A DNA stretch of 64,000 nucleotides from Hyphodiscus hymeniophilus (taxonomy: Eukaryota > Ascomycota > Leotiomycetes > Helotiales > Hyphodiscaceae): assembly GCA_016508695.1 (NCBI GenBank), contig VNKQ01000017.1:620001-684000 (forward strand), read 5' to 3'. The notes beneath the pieces are model-generated. The model did not search any database and was not told the DNA's origin. It saw only the letters and a program-made list of their open reading frames with translations. Of the stretch, positions 1 to 12,220 are shown in pieces (the first letter of the stretch is position 1; every line of letters begins with the position of its first letter). The translations under genes were made by a program, and so were the position numbers.

Positions 1-174
1 TCACGTCGATTTTGACTGCTCCCGACACTCTTTTTGCTCTCTTTCAGCACTGCTGTTTGTGGCATAGTGAGAAAGGTGATGTTGCAAAATAATAAGAGAG
101 CACAATTTCATGGATGGCCACTTCAAGTAATCACTCCTTCTGAGCGCTCTAGAGCTATCTAGTCACAAGGCTTA

Positions 175-728
175 TCAGGCCGAGCCGTCTTCGATCTCCC
201 CGACGACTCTTCCGTGACTTCCTGTGTTATTCTCCTGTGGCATTTGTATCATGCGCAGAGCTTCATACATAATTCCCATTGACCCCATTGGTGGGTATGC
301 CTGGGCTTTTTCTTTCGTAATTATGACCTCGAATTCGAAATGGTGATCGTAGTAATCGGAGTGGTGATAACGATACTCGGGTGACTGTGAAGTCTCCTTT
401 CTGTAACCCATAGAATGGATGGCCCTGGAAGCATGAAAGTCAGGAATTGATTGAGAAAGCGTTTCACCAGTTTGAAAGATCCGAATACATACCAGCCTTG
501 GAAAGCTTCCTCGTTGAGGAGATTCGTCAAGAACTCCTTGGTGGGCTTCTGAATAGCTTCAAAGAAGGCGATATTGAGTGCTGTCTCAGTTCCGGGATTT
601 GCGATGGGCAGCCCAGGCTTGTTGGTGCATTTGTATTGGTATGTAGTACTGTAACACCATTCTCTTTTGCTGCGAGACCAGCGGTATTGGTCTGCGTAAG
701 AGCAGTTCAAAAGTTTGGCTGAGGACAT
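175..728 (-). CDS. Small hypothetical protein, two exons
   Basis: Two minus-strand frames join in phase across a canonical 68-nt intron: donor GTATGT at 492, branch-like CTGAC, acceptor CAG ending at 425. Exons are 728..493 and 424..175; the tryptophan codon split by the intron is restored, giving about 161 residues. I do not recognise the family. There is no signal peptide or membrane segment. A Tyr/His/Asp-rich stretch in the C-terminal half (around residues 95-125, reading HSDYYDHHFEFE followed by a KEKAQAYPP segment) loosely resembles the start of the CKS (Cdc28 regulatory subunit) fold, but the second half of a CKS domain is missing. The coding call rests on splice consensus and frame continuity only; transcript data would settle it. 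Confidence 0.45.
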
Positions 729-2749
729 TGTATAGCTCTTTGTTTCGAAGGGAAGTCGTCGATAGTTCGTCGATAGTTCATAACCACGAAGCTGATCTAA
801 GGATTACTTTTTACTGACATGGAGTACTCGAGGAATCCCTGTTGTAGCGCGCGAGATGGAGGGGAGGTTGTGACGTGGCATATCAATAAGGCTGCGGCGC
901 TGCAGCACGTTATCGCATTGGGCAACGAGACTGCGGCGGATCTCAATTGGTGTTGCACGAAATGGACGAATGATTTTTCAGGTGCGATTGTTAGGACATG
1001 GGTGACAGTAAGAGCATCGGAAACATTTGGAGCGGAACTGTTGGGCTCCTCGAGGCTCGCTCGTCGTCTGACTCTCATTCAATACCCATTGATTGGGAAT
1101 TGTTGTCTACGAGAACTCATGTTAATCGTTATACAATGACCTGAAAGCTTATAGTACCAGCGACTCGGAAATTATAGAATACTGTGGATGAACATATGAT
1201 TGTGGAACAGCAGAGAGGTTGAGAAAATCGTAGAGTAGACGAAGTTGAACACATTGAAGGTACAATTAGAAAGAAGAAGTCAAAACCAGTTTGTGAAAAT
1301 ACCTACGTATCTGTGATGTCCGACGATTTCTCGGTGCCTGCTCCACCCTCAGAAATTGAGCCTACCTGGTCGAAAGCCTCATACACTTAATCCATAAGCT
1401 GGATAAGTGACCCTAAGTTCGTACATTCCGTGTACTTCGCCGGAGGAAGCAGATTTAGTTCTCGGGGGCCGTGTAGCGGGTTCTGTGATATTGACCTCCA
1501 CTAGACCACCATTCTGACTACAAACTTCATTTCAAGAAGCTTGTTCTCAGAGTCAAGGTGCTAGGTCGTTTAGGGAGCTACAAGCTACAAGCGGGCTGGT
1601 TGATTGCCCTGGCTGCCTTTGGTATGTTAAGCGAGTGAGAAAGGGGGTCATGTTTATCTACCTAGCTAAGTTCCGCTCCTTTCCTTTTTACGCGAAGAAA
1701 ATAATCCTGAGATCACTCACTCTGTTCTTGACTCTCACTCTCTATTCAAGGTCATCGCGTGCGCCCATTCTCCTCATCTCCTCCCAAATTCCCTCCACAC
1801 TCCACATGGCCTCAAAACTCATCCACGACGCCTGTCACCTGTACAGACATCCGTCTACGTCAAACCAGCAGCTTCAGTCTTCAAAAAGCAAGACTTGAAT
1901 GCGTTGACGATGCACGCGTTGCAGACCATATGCAAGGCAAATTAGCCGAAACCGAATATGATGGGCACCAAAGTCGAGCTCGTTGTCCGGGTTGTCGAGT
2001 ACTGTACAATATGCCAAAGCCAGGTTGAGAGACGACCGAGTTACACAAAGTCACCGTCAAGCATTTGATTCGATTATAGAGCCCACTGAGTCCATCATAA
2101 ACGTCGAAGTCGACGCTGAGTACATCGAAGACGGCGACTGCAGAAAACAAGGGATACGGGGTCAAGGAAACCTCCATGACTCAAGGTCACATCAAGGATA
2201 ACAGAAACATGAAGCATATGGCTGCTCTTGTTGAAACTCTGAACGATGAGGTAATTATCATCAGAGTATCGTGCTCGAGATTCTCGAGGCCAACGCAGAA
2301 GAGCCACGGCGAATCCTAGATCTTCCGCAGCACTCGATCATCGACAACTTCGCCAAGGAAATGACGGAGGTTTGGAGAGAACACTGGACAGTGCCTGTAA
2401 AGGATAGACATAGCCCGGTAAAAAGGAGCACTGCTGAATGGAACACAATGTTGACATGAATCGCCCTGCTCCTTTCCAATCGAGAAATACTGTTGGACAC
2501 ATGGACTGTCATCAATAAGCCAAGTCACTCAACTAAATATTTGGAACTAAAGAAAACCATGCATTATGCCTACGCCTCGCTATGCTTTTATGCATCAATG
2601 TTATACAAGTTCCAGACGCCATGGTATATGCTTTACGCCATCCCACCCTCGTTAGCCCAATCCTTCGACATTCTCAGAAAGAACTCCAAACATTGTGATT
2701 TCAAGACTCGAAATTCCACCTCCCAACAGACTTGTGACCTTGCAGCCTC
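729..2749. other. Gene-poor spacer
   Basis: No intact gene is seen here. Just upstream of the small minus-strand gene lie two perfect tandem copies of an 11-nt unit (756-777, tcgtcgatagt). The stretch 1806-2459 holds coding-like fragments in shifting plus-strand frames and is listed separately as a possible decayed gene. The last 290 bases are the 3' flank of the lipin gene. Confidence 0.5.
1806..2459 (+). pseudogene. Possible decayed protein-coding gene, family unknown
   Basis: Several plus-strand fragments read like protein but lie in different frames without convincing introns between them. They are a 30-codon piece from ATG 1806; a piece around 1850-1945 with a VYVKPAASVF...LNALTMHALQ pattern, vaguely like the end of a BTB domain; an acidic piece around 2010-2200 (AFDSIIEPTESIINVEVDAE); and a final piece, 2271-2459, rich in charged helix formers and ending in a stop. 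The only apparent intron between the last two pieces would be 14 nt. I infer a frameshifted relic, but chance open frames cannot be excluded. Confidence 0.25.
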
Positions 2750-5156
2750 TCAAATTTTCTTGTCATCCGACTGCTCCCTTTCAAGAGTTAAGCCCTTCAT
2801 GCCTGTGATCATCTCCCCATTGAGGTCCCTCTGCCTTCCCTCACTCGTCGTCTTCTTTAGCGACTCAGACTCGAGGGGCTGTGTATGCTCCTCCTCTCCC
2901 TCGTCCTCCAACCCAGGTGTGACTTCCTCATCCTCAAGCTCCTCATCAGCTGTCAACATGCTGCTGGTCAACTCGTCCTCATCCAAACTCCCCTCCATTA
3001 TACTATCGCCCAGTTGATTTTCCCCATCATCATCAATCGAATCTCGACTGATATAGCTATCACCCAAATCCTCGTTATCCTCACCATCTTCCTCCGCATC
3101 TTCATCCTCGCTAAGATGATCCTCATCGACGTGTCTTTCGTCGCTTTCACTTCCGCTAAAGTCGTCTAGCTCAAGAACAGGGTCCCGCCAGTAGGTAAAA
3201 TCAGTGTATTCCTCACCCCCGCCTTTCACCAGCGAGTTGACGGGTGGAAAATAGTGATCCACAACCTCGCGCATGTTGACATAACTGTACTTGAGCTTGT
3301 TGAGGGAGAGCAAATCCAGCGAAACTTCGGCGTAGGAATTGATTGTGAAAATACGATTGGAAGGAATGTTGACTGAGCGATAGGACAAAGCATCTGTGAG
3401 CCTGTTGCCAAATCCTGCGCCGAACGGAGTGCGATTGGGCCCGAAGAGGTTTTTGATATCACGTAGACAAGCCATCTTGAAGACCTCTGGTTTACGGATA
3501 TACAGCTCCCGTCTCAGTGCTGCGATTGTGCGGTCGGGACTCATGAGTGTCGGGCCTTTGGGAAGACGGTAGCCCTCTTGAACAACGCCTGAGAGATACG
3601 CTCGTGTTGTTTCTGCTAATCCAACTGAGCGCGAGGTCAAGTACATGATATTGTAGCCGTTATTGACGATCTCGGTGTAAAGTTTTGCTACTCCAATATG
3701 TGTCCAGTCGCGCCCGATCATGTTCAAAACGTGGCCTAGAGCATCGGACTTCGTGATTGTGCCATCGATGTCAGATACCACAATGGGAACGTCGTAACGC
3801 CACAGGTACATGTATGCTTGGCAAGTGGCTCGATTCACTGTGAAGCTCATCGGATTTGGCCCTGGTTTCAAGCCCAGCGACTTCAGTTGATCACTAGTGA
3901 GGCGCAAAGTCTTCGCATAATTGCGATTTGGATCACCCGCAGAGTCAGGTGGCGTCTTGGGTGGTGTTTCGAGTCCCAGGCCGCTGTCAGAGTCGGCCCT
4001 ACGATGAGAGGATAGAAGGGGCCTCCCATCAGCCTCTTCATCACTGTGATAGCCAGGGTCCGAAGCAGCATCGCTGGTTAAAATTGCGGGGTTCAAAATA
4101 CCAGCAAGAGCAGCTCTTTGACTCGCTGCCTCCTTCGCCTCCTCACTGCTGTATATCCATAGATTCCCATGCTCGTCAGCTCCAATGAGTGCACCGATAT
4201 CATAATTACCTTCAAGTTCTTCTGATAGAATCTTTCGTGCAATGACCTCTGCTCGGAGGGCATCATCGTCGCTACTCTTGTATCCGGTCATATCTAGCAT
4301 CAAATCCCCAGTGTCCGTAACCTGACTTGGAATGTTCGAGGCAGAAAGTCGATTTGATAAAGCCACTGCTCGTTGGATCGCTTCTCTTGTTGGCAAGGGT
4401 GGCGGACTGTTTGATCTCTCTGTAAACGAATCGTGTCCATCAAGGGCTCGTAGAGTAGGGGTCATAGACCGAGTCTGCCGTTCTCTATCCGACCCTTCAC
4501 TGGTGTGGGTGCGGGCGGATGTAGGTAGATTATCGTCAGAAACAGGGCGCCCAGCAGCAAGCCCAGCCCAATCTCCTGATAGTGGTCGTGTAGCTTGTTC
4601 AGGGGATCCTGTCAGAGGTGTAAGAGCACCTTCAAGGAGTTAGCTTTGACCTAGTAGGACCGTAGGAGAGCTTACCCAGGTTACTCGGTCTCCTGGGCAC
4701 AGAAGATGAATATATGCCTAGCCCCGGTCTAGTCGTCGTACTTCCAGATCTTGATTTTCCACCTGCAGTATCCAAATCCAAAAAGTCCGGTTCTCCTAAA
4801 CTGGGCGTGGTTGATCCCTCTGCTGGTAAAGGCGGGCTCGAAGCGGGAGATACCAGTGGAGATGTCTGCATAGCCTCCGGAATATCATCACTCGTCTCGA
4901 ACACAAAGAAAGCCTCCCCACCCTCGCCCAGCTTCATAGCATAATCCTGCTTTGCGTTATTGACCCGGAATTCGACTTTCTTCTCGTACGGTCGCAAGAG
5001 GGAGAACTTTCCGAAGCGGACGTGGAAGGGTGAGCATGCCAGTGATCCATCCTCTTGCTCAACAACTATAACATCGATGGCACCGCTGAGGGTGGCCGGG
5101 TTGATTGAATTCCATGTTTTGGAGACTGATCCGCTGATGCTTCTGACGTACTGCAT
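2750..5156 (-). CDS. ned1: Lipin-family phosphatidate phosphatase (Pah1/Smp2/Ned1-like)
   Basis: Predicted Mg2+-dependent phosphatidate phosphatase, converting phosphatidic acid to diacylglycerol at the ER/nuclear envelope and so controlling phospholipid versus triacylglycerol synthesis and nuclear membrane growth. Exons are 5156..4676 and 4629..2750, joined by a 46-nt intron (GTAAGC...AAG); this gives 786 residues. The N-LIP domain covers about residues 1-100 and starts at the first methionine (MQYVRSISGSVSKTWNSINP). The catalytic HAD-type motif DIDGT is at residues 447-451, in the context VSDIDGTITKSD, followed by the usual lipin C-LIP sequence. A conserved WRDP-type tryptophan lies after the catalytic domain. 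The C-terminal ~150 residues are very acidic, as in Pah1, where that tail recruits the Nem1-Spo7 phosphatase. Family assignment is secure. Confidence 0.95.
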
Positions 5157-7109
5157 GACACTTGGGCTGGGGAAGGGTTGGGGGTACGATTATGTATTGT
5201 AATCAACGGAATCGACAGGAGTTTGTGGTATTATTGGGATTCGTGATTGGAAAGGGTATTTTGTTCGATAATGGGCGCAGTTACTATGTTCTCAGGCAGG
5301 CGGGGTGGTGGTACTTGGGCGTTTGTTTCGGGACCCCAAGACCGCAAGAATGTTGAGCTCGAATCTGATGACCTGTGGAGTAATCTTCTCGCGACTTTGT
5401 TGACAGCACAGATACGACAGGAGAGAACCAGAACAAAGTTGGGAGGGAAAGGAATGTTCGGGAAAGGATGTTGATGGAGGTTGAAGAGAGTGGTAAGCTG
5501 GGGGCTGGGGGGGGTTAAAGGAAAAGGACCGGCGGTGGTTGAGAATTGGGGAAGGTGACGACAGATCGGATACAGTAGAGTGAGTGAGCGAGCTCTACCC
5601 ATGCACCTTCGGATCAGCCACGCACTGGACATTACGGAGTAATTGATGCACCACCAGATGGTGCCGCGCAGATCCGCTCATGGCTGCGTCGGAAAATATA
5701 ACTTAGTACGAAGGTATAACCACAGACACAAATGCGACTACCAACGAAACATCCATGGATTTCAGTGTTTTCTTCAAGATCTACATTCGAAAAGAAACGT
5801 CCAAGCCGGTACTTGCACAGTACATTCAGTCGCAATTCATAATCCACAATATCATCGGGGGATTCAGCTCGGCTTGCATGTGAAAGCTGCTCATTTCGTG
5901 AACAACGCAAGTTACGCAACATGTCAAGGAGGTTGGGTCCGAGGATTTTCCATGTGAAATCTCCTTGAATTTCAGGGTTTGAAGTTGTGCATTGAATTTA
6001 CAAAGACCGTATCGCTTCGCAACCCATGGCGATCTGTGTTGAAGTTTCTACATATATGTACGGTAGAGATGCCGAGCTCTGGTCGTTTCTCTTCCGAGTA
6101 TATCTTTGTAAGTATGAAGATAAAGGAGACATGCGAACCATCCATTCAATGGGTGAACGGAATCGGATGAATTTTGCTATTACAGTGTTGATAATTCCTC
6201 GACGCCTCGTTGACTTGGCCAGAGGGGCGCGGCGTGGAAGTCTCTGGCAACTTCCGATCGTACAAGATGGACAGCGGTATTACCGTCTTGATTCTATCCC
6301 TAGGTTGAGACGTCTTTATTCAAAATATCTTTGAAGTTTGGGAGATCTCGATAACGACACAATGGTCTTTGTCACGAGCTTCCTCATGAAGGCTCAAGCT
6401 CGCTGGTTCACTTTAGCTGAGGCCTCGAGAGCTTCGAGTACTCATCCGCCTTTGCTTTTTAGCTCTTCAAGACAGGTCTGAAAGACATTGTCAGGAAGGA
6501 AGTCGGATAACAATAGCATAGTCGAACAGTATGCTATGGAACTTGAGGTTGTATTGCGGGGATTGTACTAGAAAGTCCAACTAGACCAGATTTTGTAGCT
6601 GATTTGGGTTATGCATCATAACCCAGGGGTCGTCGTATTCCTGACCGAGAAATGGGATGCATCCTCTTAATTGGTCACTGGTGACATTCGAAAGCACCAT
6701 GACTGGAAAGAGATACTAAGTTACCATACTGAGTCTGTACTTCAAGGCGAAGGAACACATTGAACTGAGGAACGAGTATATGTTGGTCAGACTCTAAGAG
6801 AAGCTTCGTAAACCGCCGCAAAATCCACGGTACCTTCAAAGCCAGACAGTAAAGTAAACAAACAGATTGAACTATAAACCATTCCACAATTGAATATGCG
6901 GTACCTTATTTTCTGAACATATTTATAAGGCTCGCCTCTCACCCCACTCCCCTACTTTGCTGCTTTCATTCTCGGCAATTGTCCGGTTGTCCCGCTGTTT
7001 TTGCTCTTGTGCCGGCAGGAGCGACTTTCCTCGATGATCATTGGATATACAAGATGATCTTCTCCGCTTTTGCGGATAGAACACGCATGAATGCCTCATT
7101 TTGTCCAGG
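5157..7109. other. Divergent intergenic region
   Basis: Spacer between the minus-strand lipin gene and the plus-strand FN3 gene; it must hold both promoters. Open frames inside (for example 5231-5632 minus and 5643-5957 plus) overlap each other on opposite strands, start poorly and show no recognisable protein. Nothing else is supported. Confidence 0.5.
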
Positions 7110-10100
7110 ATGCCTAACGAAACTAATGCGGCTGTGGTGGCAGAGAGGGTGCCGCCGCAAAGAGTTGACGACGAAAACCAGCACGAGGCCGAGAACCTCA
7201 TCCTCAACCCAACTAACGTCCTCGCCGTCTTCACCATCCTGCTGCTCAGCGTCACGTTCTGGGGCACTACACATCCTGACGAGTTCGAAGCCCTGCCCTT
7301 TGTTGCATACGCTCACCTCACTCGACTCTGCATGAACGCTGTCACCTACTACGGCGAGCTGATCGACTGGATTCTGAGCCATGTCACAGACGCTGACATG
7401 TTCCTCTTAAAGTCAGCAGTGACGTGCTGTGCACTCTTCTGGTGTGTACAATCGCGTAGCCGCGACACGCGTGTGCTAATCTTGTCCCAGGCTCCTCCAT
7501 CGCGCATGGCTGACCCTCTGGAAACCCGTACCCGAACTCATTAGCATTCTAGGTGTCGAGGTTCCCGATGCACCCAAAGTCTCGCTCGCAGGTATCAAGT
7601 CGGAGGCCGTCACCCTCCACTGGACTCGCCCTGGGCCGAATAAAACTGTGATCAAGTACTTGATTCAGGTCAATGGAGTCAATGGTGAGCAGCGAGGATA
7701 CTTGGTGAAGAGACGGGGCTAACAGCGGGTAGTGGGAGAGTCAGGGCGACAGGAGACCGCGATCACCGTCACTGGCCTGAAGCCGTGCCACTTCTACAAT
7801 GTCCGAGTCATTGCTGTTGGTTCAAACAACTTCCAGGCTGGCAGCGGCGTCATAAGGTTGAAGACATACGGTCGAGACGGACTCCCCATATTGGCGAACG
7901 GTCGGGTGCCGTCGAACTTTGTTCGCGAGGATCAACAACATGGTACGTTGGCGGACAGCAGCGATGAATCCCCATCTGTGAGAAGTCATGGGGTTGGCAT
8001 CGAGGCCGCTGCTCTTCCAGAGGGAGTAAACACCATGGCTCGAGAATCAGGCAATGGTGTCTCCGGCCAGCGAAGAAACACTGGAGGTAGAAGACATTCG
8101 CCATCGAACGCTGCCGCCGAACAAGCAGCGCACGCCCGTGCTCTAGCGCAAGAGCCAGAAGAATCTATGCAGGAGTTGACGGAGAAGTTTGAAGCCATTC
8201 GACAAGAGACCGAAGAAATAGCGAGCCAGACTGTTAAAGATGCCGAGGAACACAAGTCGACAATATACACTCTCACGAAGGAACGCGATGAAAAGAGGCA
8301 AATGCTGAAAGAGAAGGAGGAGGCCAGTGAAAAGCTGAAGAAGGATGTTCGTGACTCGGAGCGAGCAAATCGGCAAGCGCAAACACGGAAGAGTCAGAAG
8401 GAGAAGACTCTCCGTGAAAAGGAGGCCGAGAGAACGAGAATGCAAGAGGATCTCGTCAGGTGGAGAAACGAGATTGAATGTATGAAGACTGAGAGAGAAG
8501 AATGGCAGAAAAAGAAGGAAGAAATCACCAAAAAGAAAGAGGCTGATGTAGAGGGCCTTCGTGAATTGATTCGACAGAGACAGAATTCGGTGGGTGTATT
8601 GGAAGAAGAGATGCGAGAGAAGGGGCGGAAAGTCGAGGAGCTCAAAAAGGAACGTGAGAATCTTCCAGGCGCTCAAGACGACGATGAATCACGAGAACGC
8701 GATTTAGCTGAGAGACACCGAGATGCTGACTGGGCGACAAAAGAGAGAGATCTCACAGCTGCGCTCAGTCAGCGCACTGTGGATTTGAGGCACGTCAAGC
8801 AGGAGATCGACAACCTAACGACCATGTACCAGAGCCTGAGCGCACGTCAAGCCATGAATCCCTTCATGTACAACCTTGGAAACTCCTCAGGCGTTGATTT
8901 TGATCCCTCTGGTGGCCAAGGAACAGCAAAACCCCGTCGAAGCCGGAATCGCAAAAGTCGAACTAATACACTATCGTCTGGAGTTCCTGGTTTCCCAACC
9001 ACCGACTCCCCATACCCGAATGCGAGTGCATACAACAGTCTCAACAATACGATATCTCCTACCTTTGCCCAAGGCCCTTATTATGATTTGAGCAACGACA
9101 CTGCCATGGTCCCCCTTTCAGAGCATATGAGCGGTATGAGCGAAGCTGATATCCGCGCACTGACTGCTGGAGCACCTCTGAGTCCAACTGCGACCAATCT
9201 GCTACCATCCGAGCTGTTTAATGACGATGACCCACCAAGTCCCGGTGCGGGCTCTACCAGATCATTCGGGCCAGCTCTGTACGGAAATGTTGGCTCAGCA
9301 GCGTTACTTGAGCACGATCCGCAATCACCCCATTCATCAAGTCGGTCGCCAAGTCTCATGTCCAGTCCTCAGGACTCCTCTCATAACCTCGCAAAATACG
9401 GCGTCTCTAGTCATGACTACAGCGTTGATACCGACCGACGTTCCCTCAACTCTCCAATAGCAGCGTTTGGTGCCATTGGGTCCCCAAGTGGATCTGACCA
9501 AGCTGCATCACACAAGAGTTTCGGCAAAAATCTCTTCACATTCCCAAGAGCGCGAGGCAAGACAATGCAGGAAGATGGACCAGCACTCGGGAGCTTGAAA
9601 CAGGGCCAGAGCCAGTCGTTCCCACGTTCCACCGAAGAACCAGAACAGATACCCAACAGACTTCGCCGGATTAGCTTCTCCACAAGCTGGAACATACCCA
9701 GCTTCCTTACCAGAGGTTCTGCCGTGGGTGAAGCTGCCGAGGGTAACGCGCCGGCCCCAGCACGAAATGCAGGGGCTAGAAGAAGACGTGCGTTCAATAT
9801 GTTTGGCTCAAACGGCGACGAGTCTTCTGGCAGCTACCCTGATCGAGACCCTAGCAGCCCTCGGCCGCTATCTATTGCTTCATCGGACTTGCCTCGCCCA
9901 TCCACTGACAGTGCACCGTTTGGCTGGCCGGCTGCTATCGATGGAGGTGCCGTCAACAGGAACAGTCCTTTAGCTACCAATTGGTCTGTTCACGCGGCTC
10001 CAACAAACTGGTCCCGAAATCCATCCAGAAGACCTAGTCTTCAGCATGCCTCCGCCACTGCCTTGACAGGTGGTATCGCCAGCGATGATGATGAGTTCCT

Positions 10101-10851
10101 CCCTTCGGAATCTTTAGCTGGTCAATCAAGCCCACCGCCTGTTGGTGTGATTGGCACTCGACCACCTTCATCCCACAAACCTGTCACCCCCAAACTCAAC
10201 CCCGCAGCTCCAACCTTTAAGATCTTTAGCCGAACAAAAGGCAAGGAGAAGGTGACTGAGCCCTTCAGTTCGTCTCAAATCCCACAGACTGTAACCACGT
10301 CCCCAACAGAATCTAGACAGTCTCGCGATACTCCTTCTGTTCACACTCAGAACAGTAGTATGGCGGAGTCTCATGAGAGTTTAGAGAGATCTTTGAGTAA
10401 CACTCCTTCTGAGATGACGAATCCCTCTGCCGCAAGCATGAAAGACAAGGAATCATCGTTCCAAAAACTGCTTCGTAAAGGCAGTTCATCGAAGTTCAGT
10501 CTTTCCTCCATCAGAAACAAAGACTCCGGATTATTTTTCGGCGGAAAGAAAGGGCCCTCTAGTGCCACGAATTCTGATCGAGCGGATCGCGAAGGCAGCC
10601 TGGATGAGTTTGGCGAGGATGCCTTGGGTCGAAGTGTGGACAGCGTAACTAGTAGTCCCATGATTGGCAGTCTGGGCTCTGGAGAATTCAAAGGCAAAGA
10701 AAACCAAGCTGGCACGCCGAAGGAGGGGAGGATGAGTGTTAATTGGGGAAGGGCCTTCGGCCTTAAAAAGGATAAAACCAAAGGCAGGGAAAGCTTGGAC
10801 GTTGAGTCAAGAAGTGAGGCTGAGACCACTGGTACTGAGGATGAGGGTTGA
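7110..10851 (+). CDS. Membrane-anchored fibronectin type III / coiled-coil protein
   Basis: Exons are 7110..7441, 7491..7684 and 7733..10851, with introns of 49 and 48 nt; the tryptophan and valine codons split at the junctions are restored. The product has 1214 residues. In order: a hydrophobic segment near residues 30-50 (NVLAVFTILLLSVTFWG); a second hydrophobic patch near 95-130; one FN3 domain at about 133-225 (PDAPKVSL...VTLHWTRPG...LKPCHFYNVRVIAVGS); a strongly charged Glu/Lys/Arg coiled coil at about 317-545; then ~650 residues of Ser/Pro-rich, probably disordered sequence. The start is the first ATG in frame (7110); an upstream TTG is not needed. Large FN3 proteins of this layout occur in filamentous fungi, but I know no established function. 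Likely a membrane-tethered scaffold (inference). Confidence 0.8.
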
Positions 10852-11353
10852 GGCTTGGTATTCTTAGGGATCTCTACTGTTACAACCAGTCCCCAGACTT
10901 CTCAGATTAGCTATGGAATAATGAATCATGCTATATTCAATCAAGTGCCGAGAAAAAGTGTACTGGTGTCTGAAGGTTGACGAGTCTATGTAAATAACTA
11001 GATCTTCCACAACGCAGGAGACAACAACATATCCACCTCAACTTCAACTTTCTTATTGCCAAGTACATCAGCCATATCCCCATCTCCAGAACAGCCAAGT
11101 GACACGAAGACAATACGTATCACGTGCTAAATACACGCCGCCGCTCAGTGGGGCTCCCTTCTGGTGCTTCAGCTGAATAAATGGATAAATATCGTCCCCA
11201 TATGGAGGTACGTTGCCCAACCACCCCTACCACGCCCATCTTTTAAGAACTCTCTCGACTGCCATCATCCCTTATCATACTAATTCAACCCTTGTTGCTC
11301 TTACTCCAGCACCCGCGTCTCTTCACCATAGCTTGTGTATTTACAACCCCGCC
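10852..11353. other. Short intergenic region
   Basis: 3' flank of the FN3 gene and promoter/5' leader of the next gene. AT-rich TATA-like sequence (ataaatggataaatatcg) lies around 11176-11193. No gene seen. Confidence 0.5.
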
Positions 11354-12220
11354 ATGACCTTCACCCAATTTGCCCTTCTTCCTCCCGAGATCCAACTTAA
11401 AACCTGGGCCCACTGTCTCCCACCCCCTCGAATCGTCGATCTCTTCGCTGTCCCGGTCAGCGAAAGCTTGGAGCCGCAGAGGGACGCTACAGGAAACATC
11501 AGTGCCTCCACGAGCCAGAGCGACGCAGAGGAACCTCCGGCCACGATATGGATTCGCACTTTCATAGAACGTATCTACAGCACGCCGCATGATCTCTCTT
11601 GTCTGCACATCTGTTCTGAGGCGCGTAAAGTTGCATTAAAGAGATATGGGCGCGTTAATGCGGATATGGAGTTCAAAGGGGAGATGGAATTCGTGGGCAG
11701 ACCTGGAGGAGGGTCTGAAGCAAGATATTTTCTTGGTACTCTGAAAGGCACGCGACCGTATGCCTTGTTCGATCCTGAATGCGACATTCTCTTCCTCCAG
11801 GACCCCCCTCGTGCACTGGACCGTACAGGTGGACTTCTAATCTCTTCTCTCTCGATCCTGCTACGCTGGTGTCCGATACCCTCCTCCACCTTGCGAAGGC
11901 TAGCGGTACCTTATTCTACGTGGCGGAAGACGAAGAACAATGGGAAGCTGGGGATTGTAACGAGATTTGAGGCGTTGGAAGAACTGTTTGTGAGTTTTCT
12001 TGGGGAGAGCTACACGGGCTCGACGGGCTACAGACAGACTTGGTGTGATGTTGTAGCTGGTGCTGGGCAAGCTGGTGGTCTTTGGAGTCATGTGAAAGAG
12101 GTCGAGGCTGAGGTACTGGCTGATGTGGAGGGTTTAAAGAGATCGTATCCTGATTGGATGGTCCCGAGGGTGAGGGTGGTTAGACATAGGGGAGTTTTGG
12201 TGGAGGAGTTGAATAGCTGA
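11354..12220 (+). CDS. 2EXR / F-box-like fungal protein
   Basis: Single-exon gene of 288 residues. The N-terminus (MTFTQFALLPPEIQLKTWAH, then CLPPPRIVDL) is the typical start of the fungal 2EXR family, which resembles an F-box (F..LPPEI...W). These are abundant in Pezizomycotina and mostly uncharacterised. A downstream conserved-looking block contains CSEARKVALKRYGR and FDPECDILFLQ, both usual in this family. The reading frame is open upstream to 11213, but only from a TTG; the first in-frame ATG is 11354 and begins directly at the family start, so I chose it. No signal peptide or membrane helix. A role in ubiquitin-ligase substrate binding is only a family-level guess. Confidence 0.8.
   Translation: MTFTQFALLPPEIQLKTWAHCLPPPRIVDLFAVPVSESLEPQRDATGNISASTSQSDAEEPPATIWIRTFIERIYSTPHDLSCLHICSEARKVALKRYGRVNADMEFKGEMEFVGRPGGGSEARYFLGTLKGTRPYALFDPECDILFLQDPPRALDRTGGLLISSLSILLRWCPIPSSTLRRLAVPYSTWRKTKNNGKLGIVTRFEALEELFVSFLGESYTGSTGYRQTWCDVVAGAGQAGGLWSHVKEVEAEVLADVEGLKRSYPDWMVPRVRVVRHRGVLVEELNS

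Noticed and set aside
8143..8676. 177-codon minus frame, Leu/Phe-rich
   Set aside because: Mirror of the Glu/Lys-rich coiled coil; reverse-complement Glu/Lys codons give Leu/Phe.
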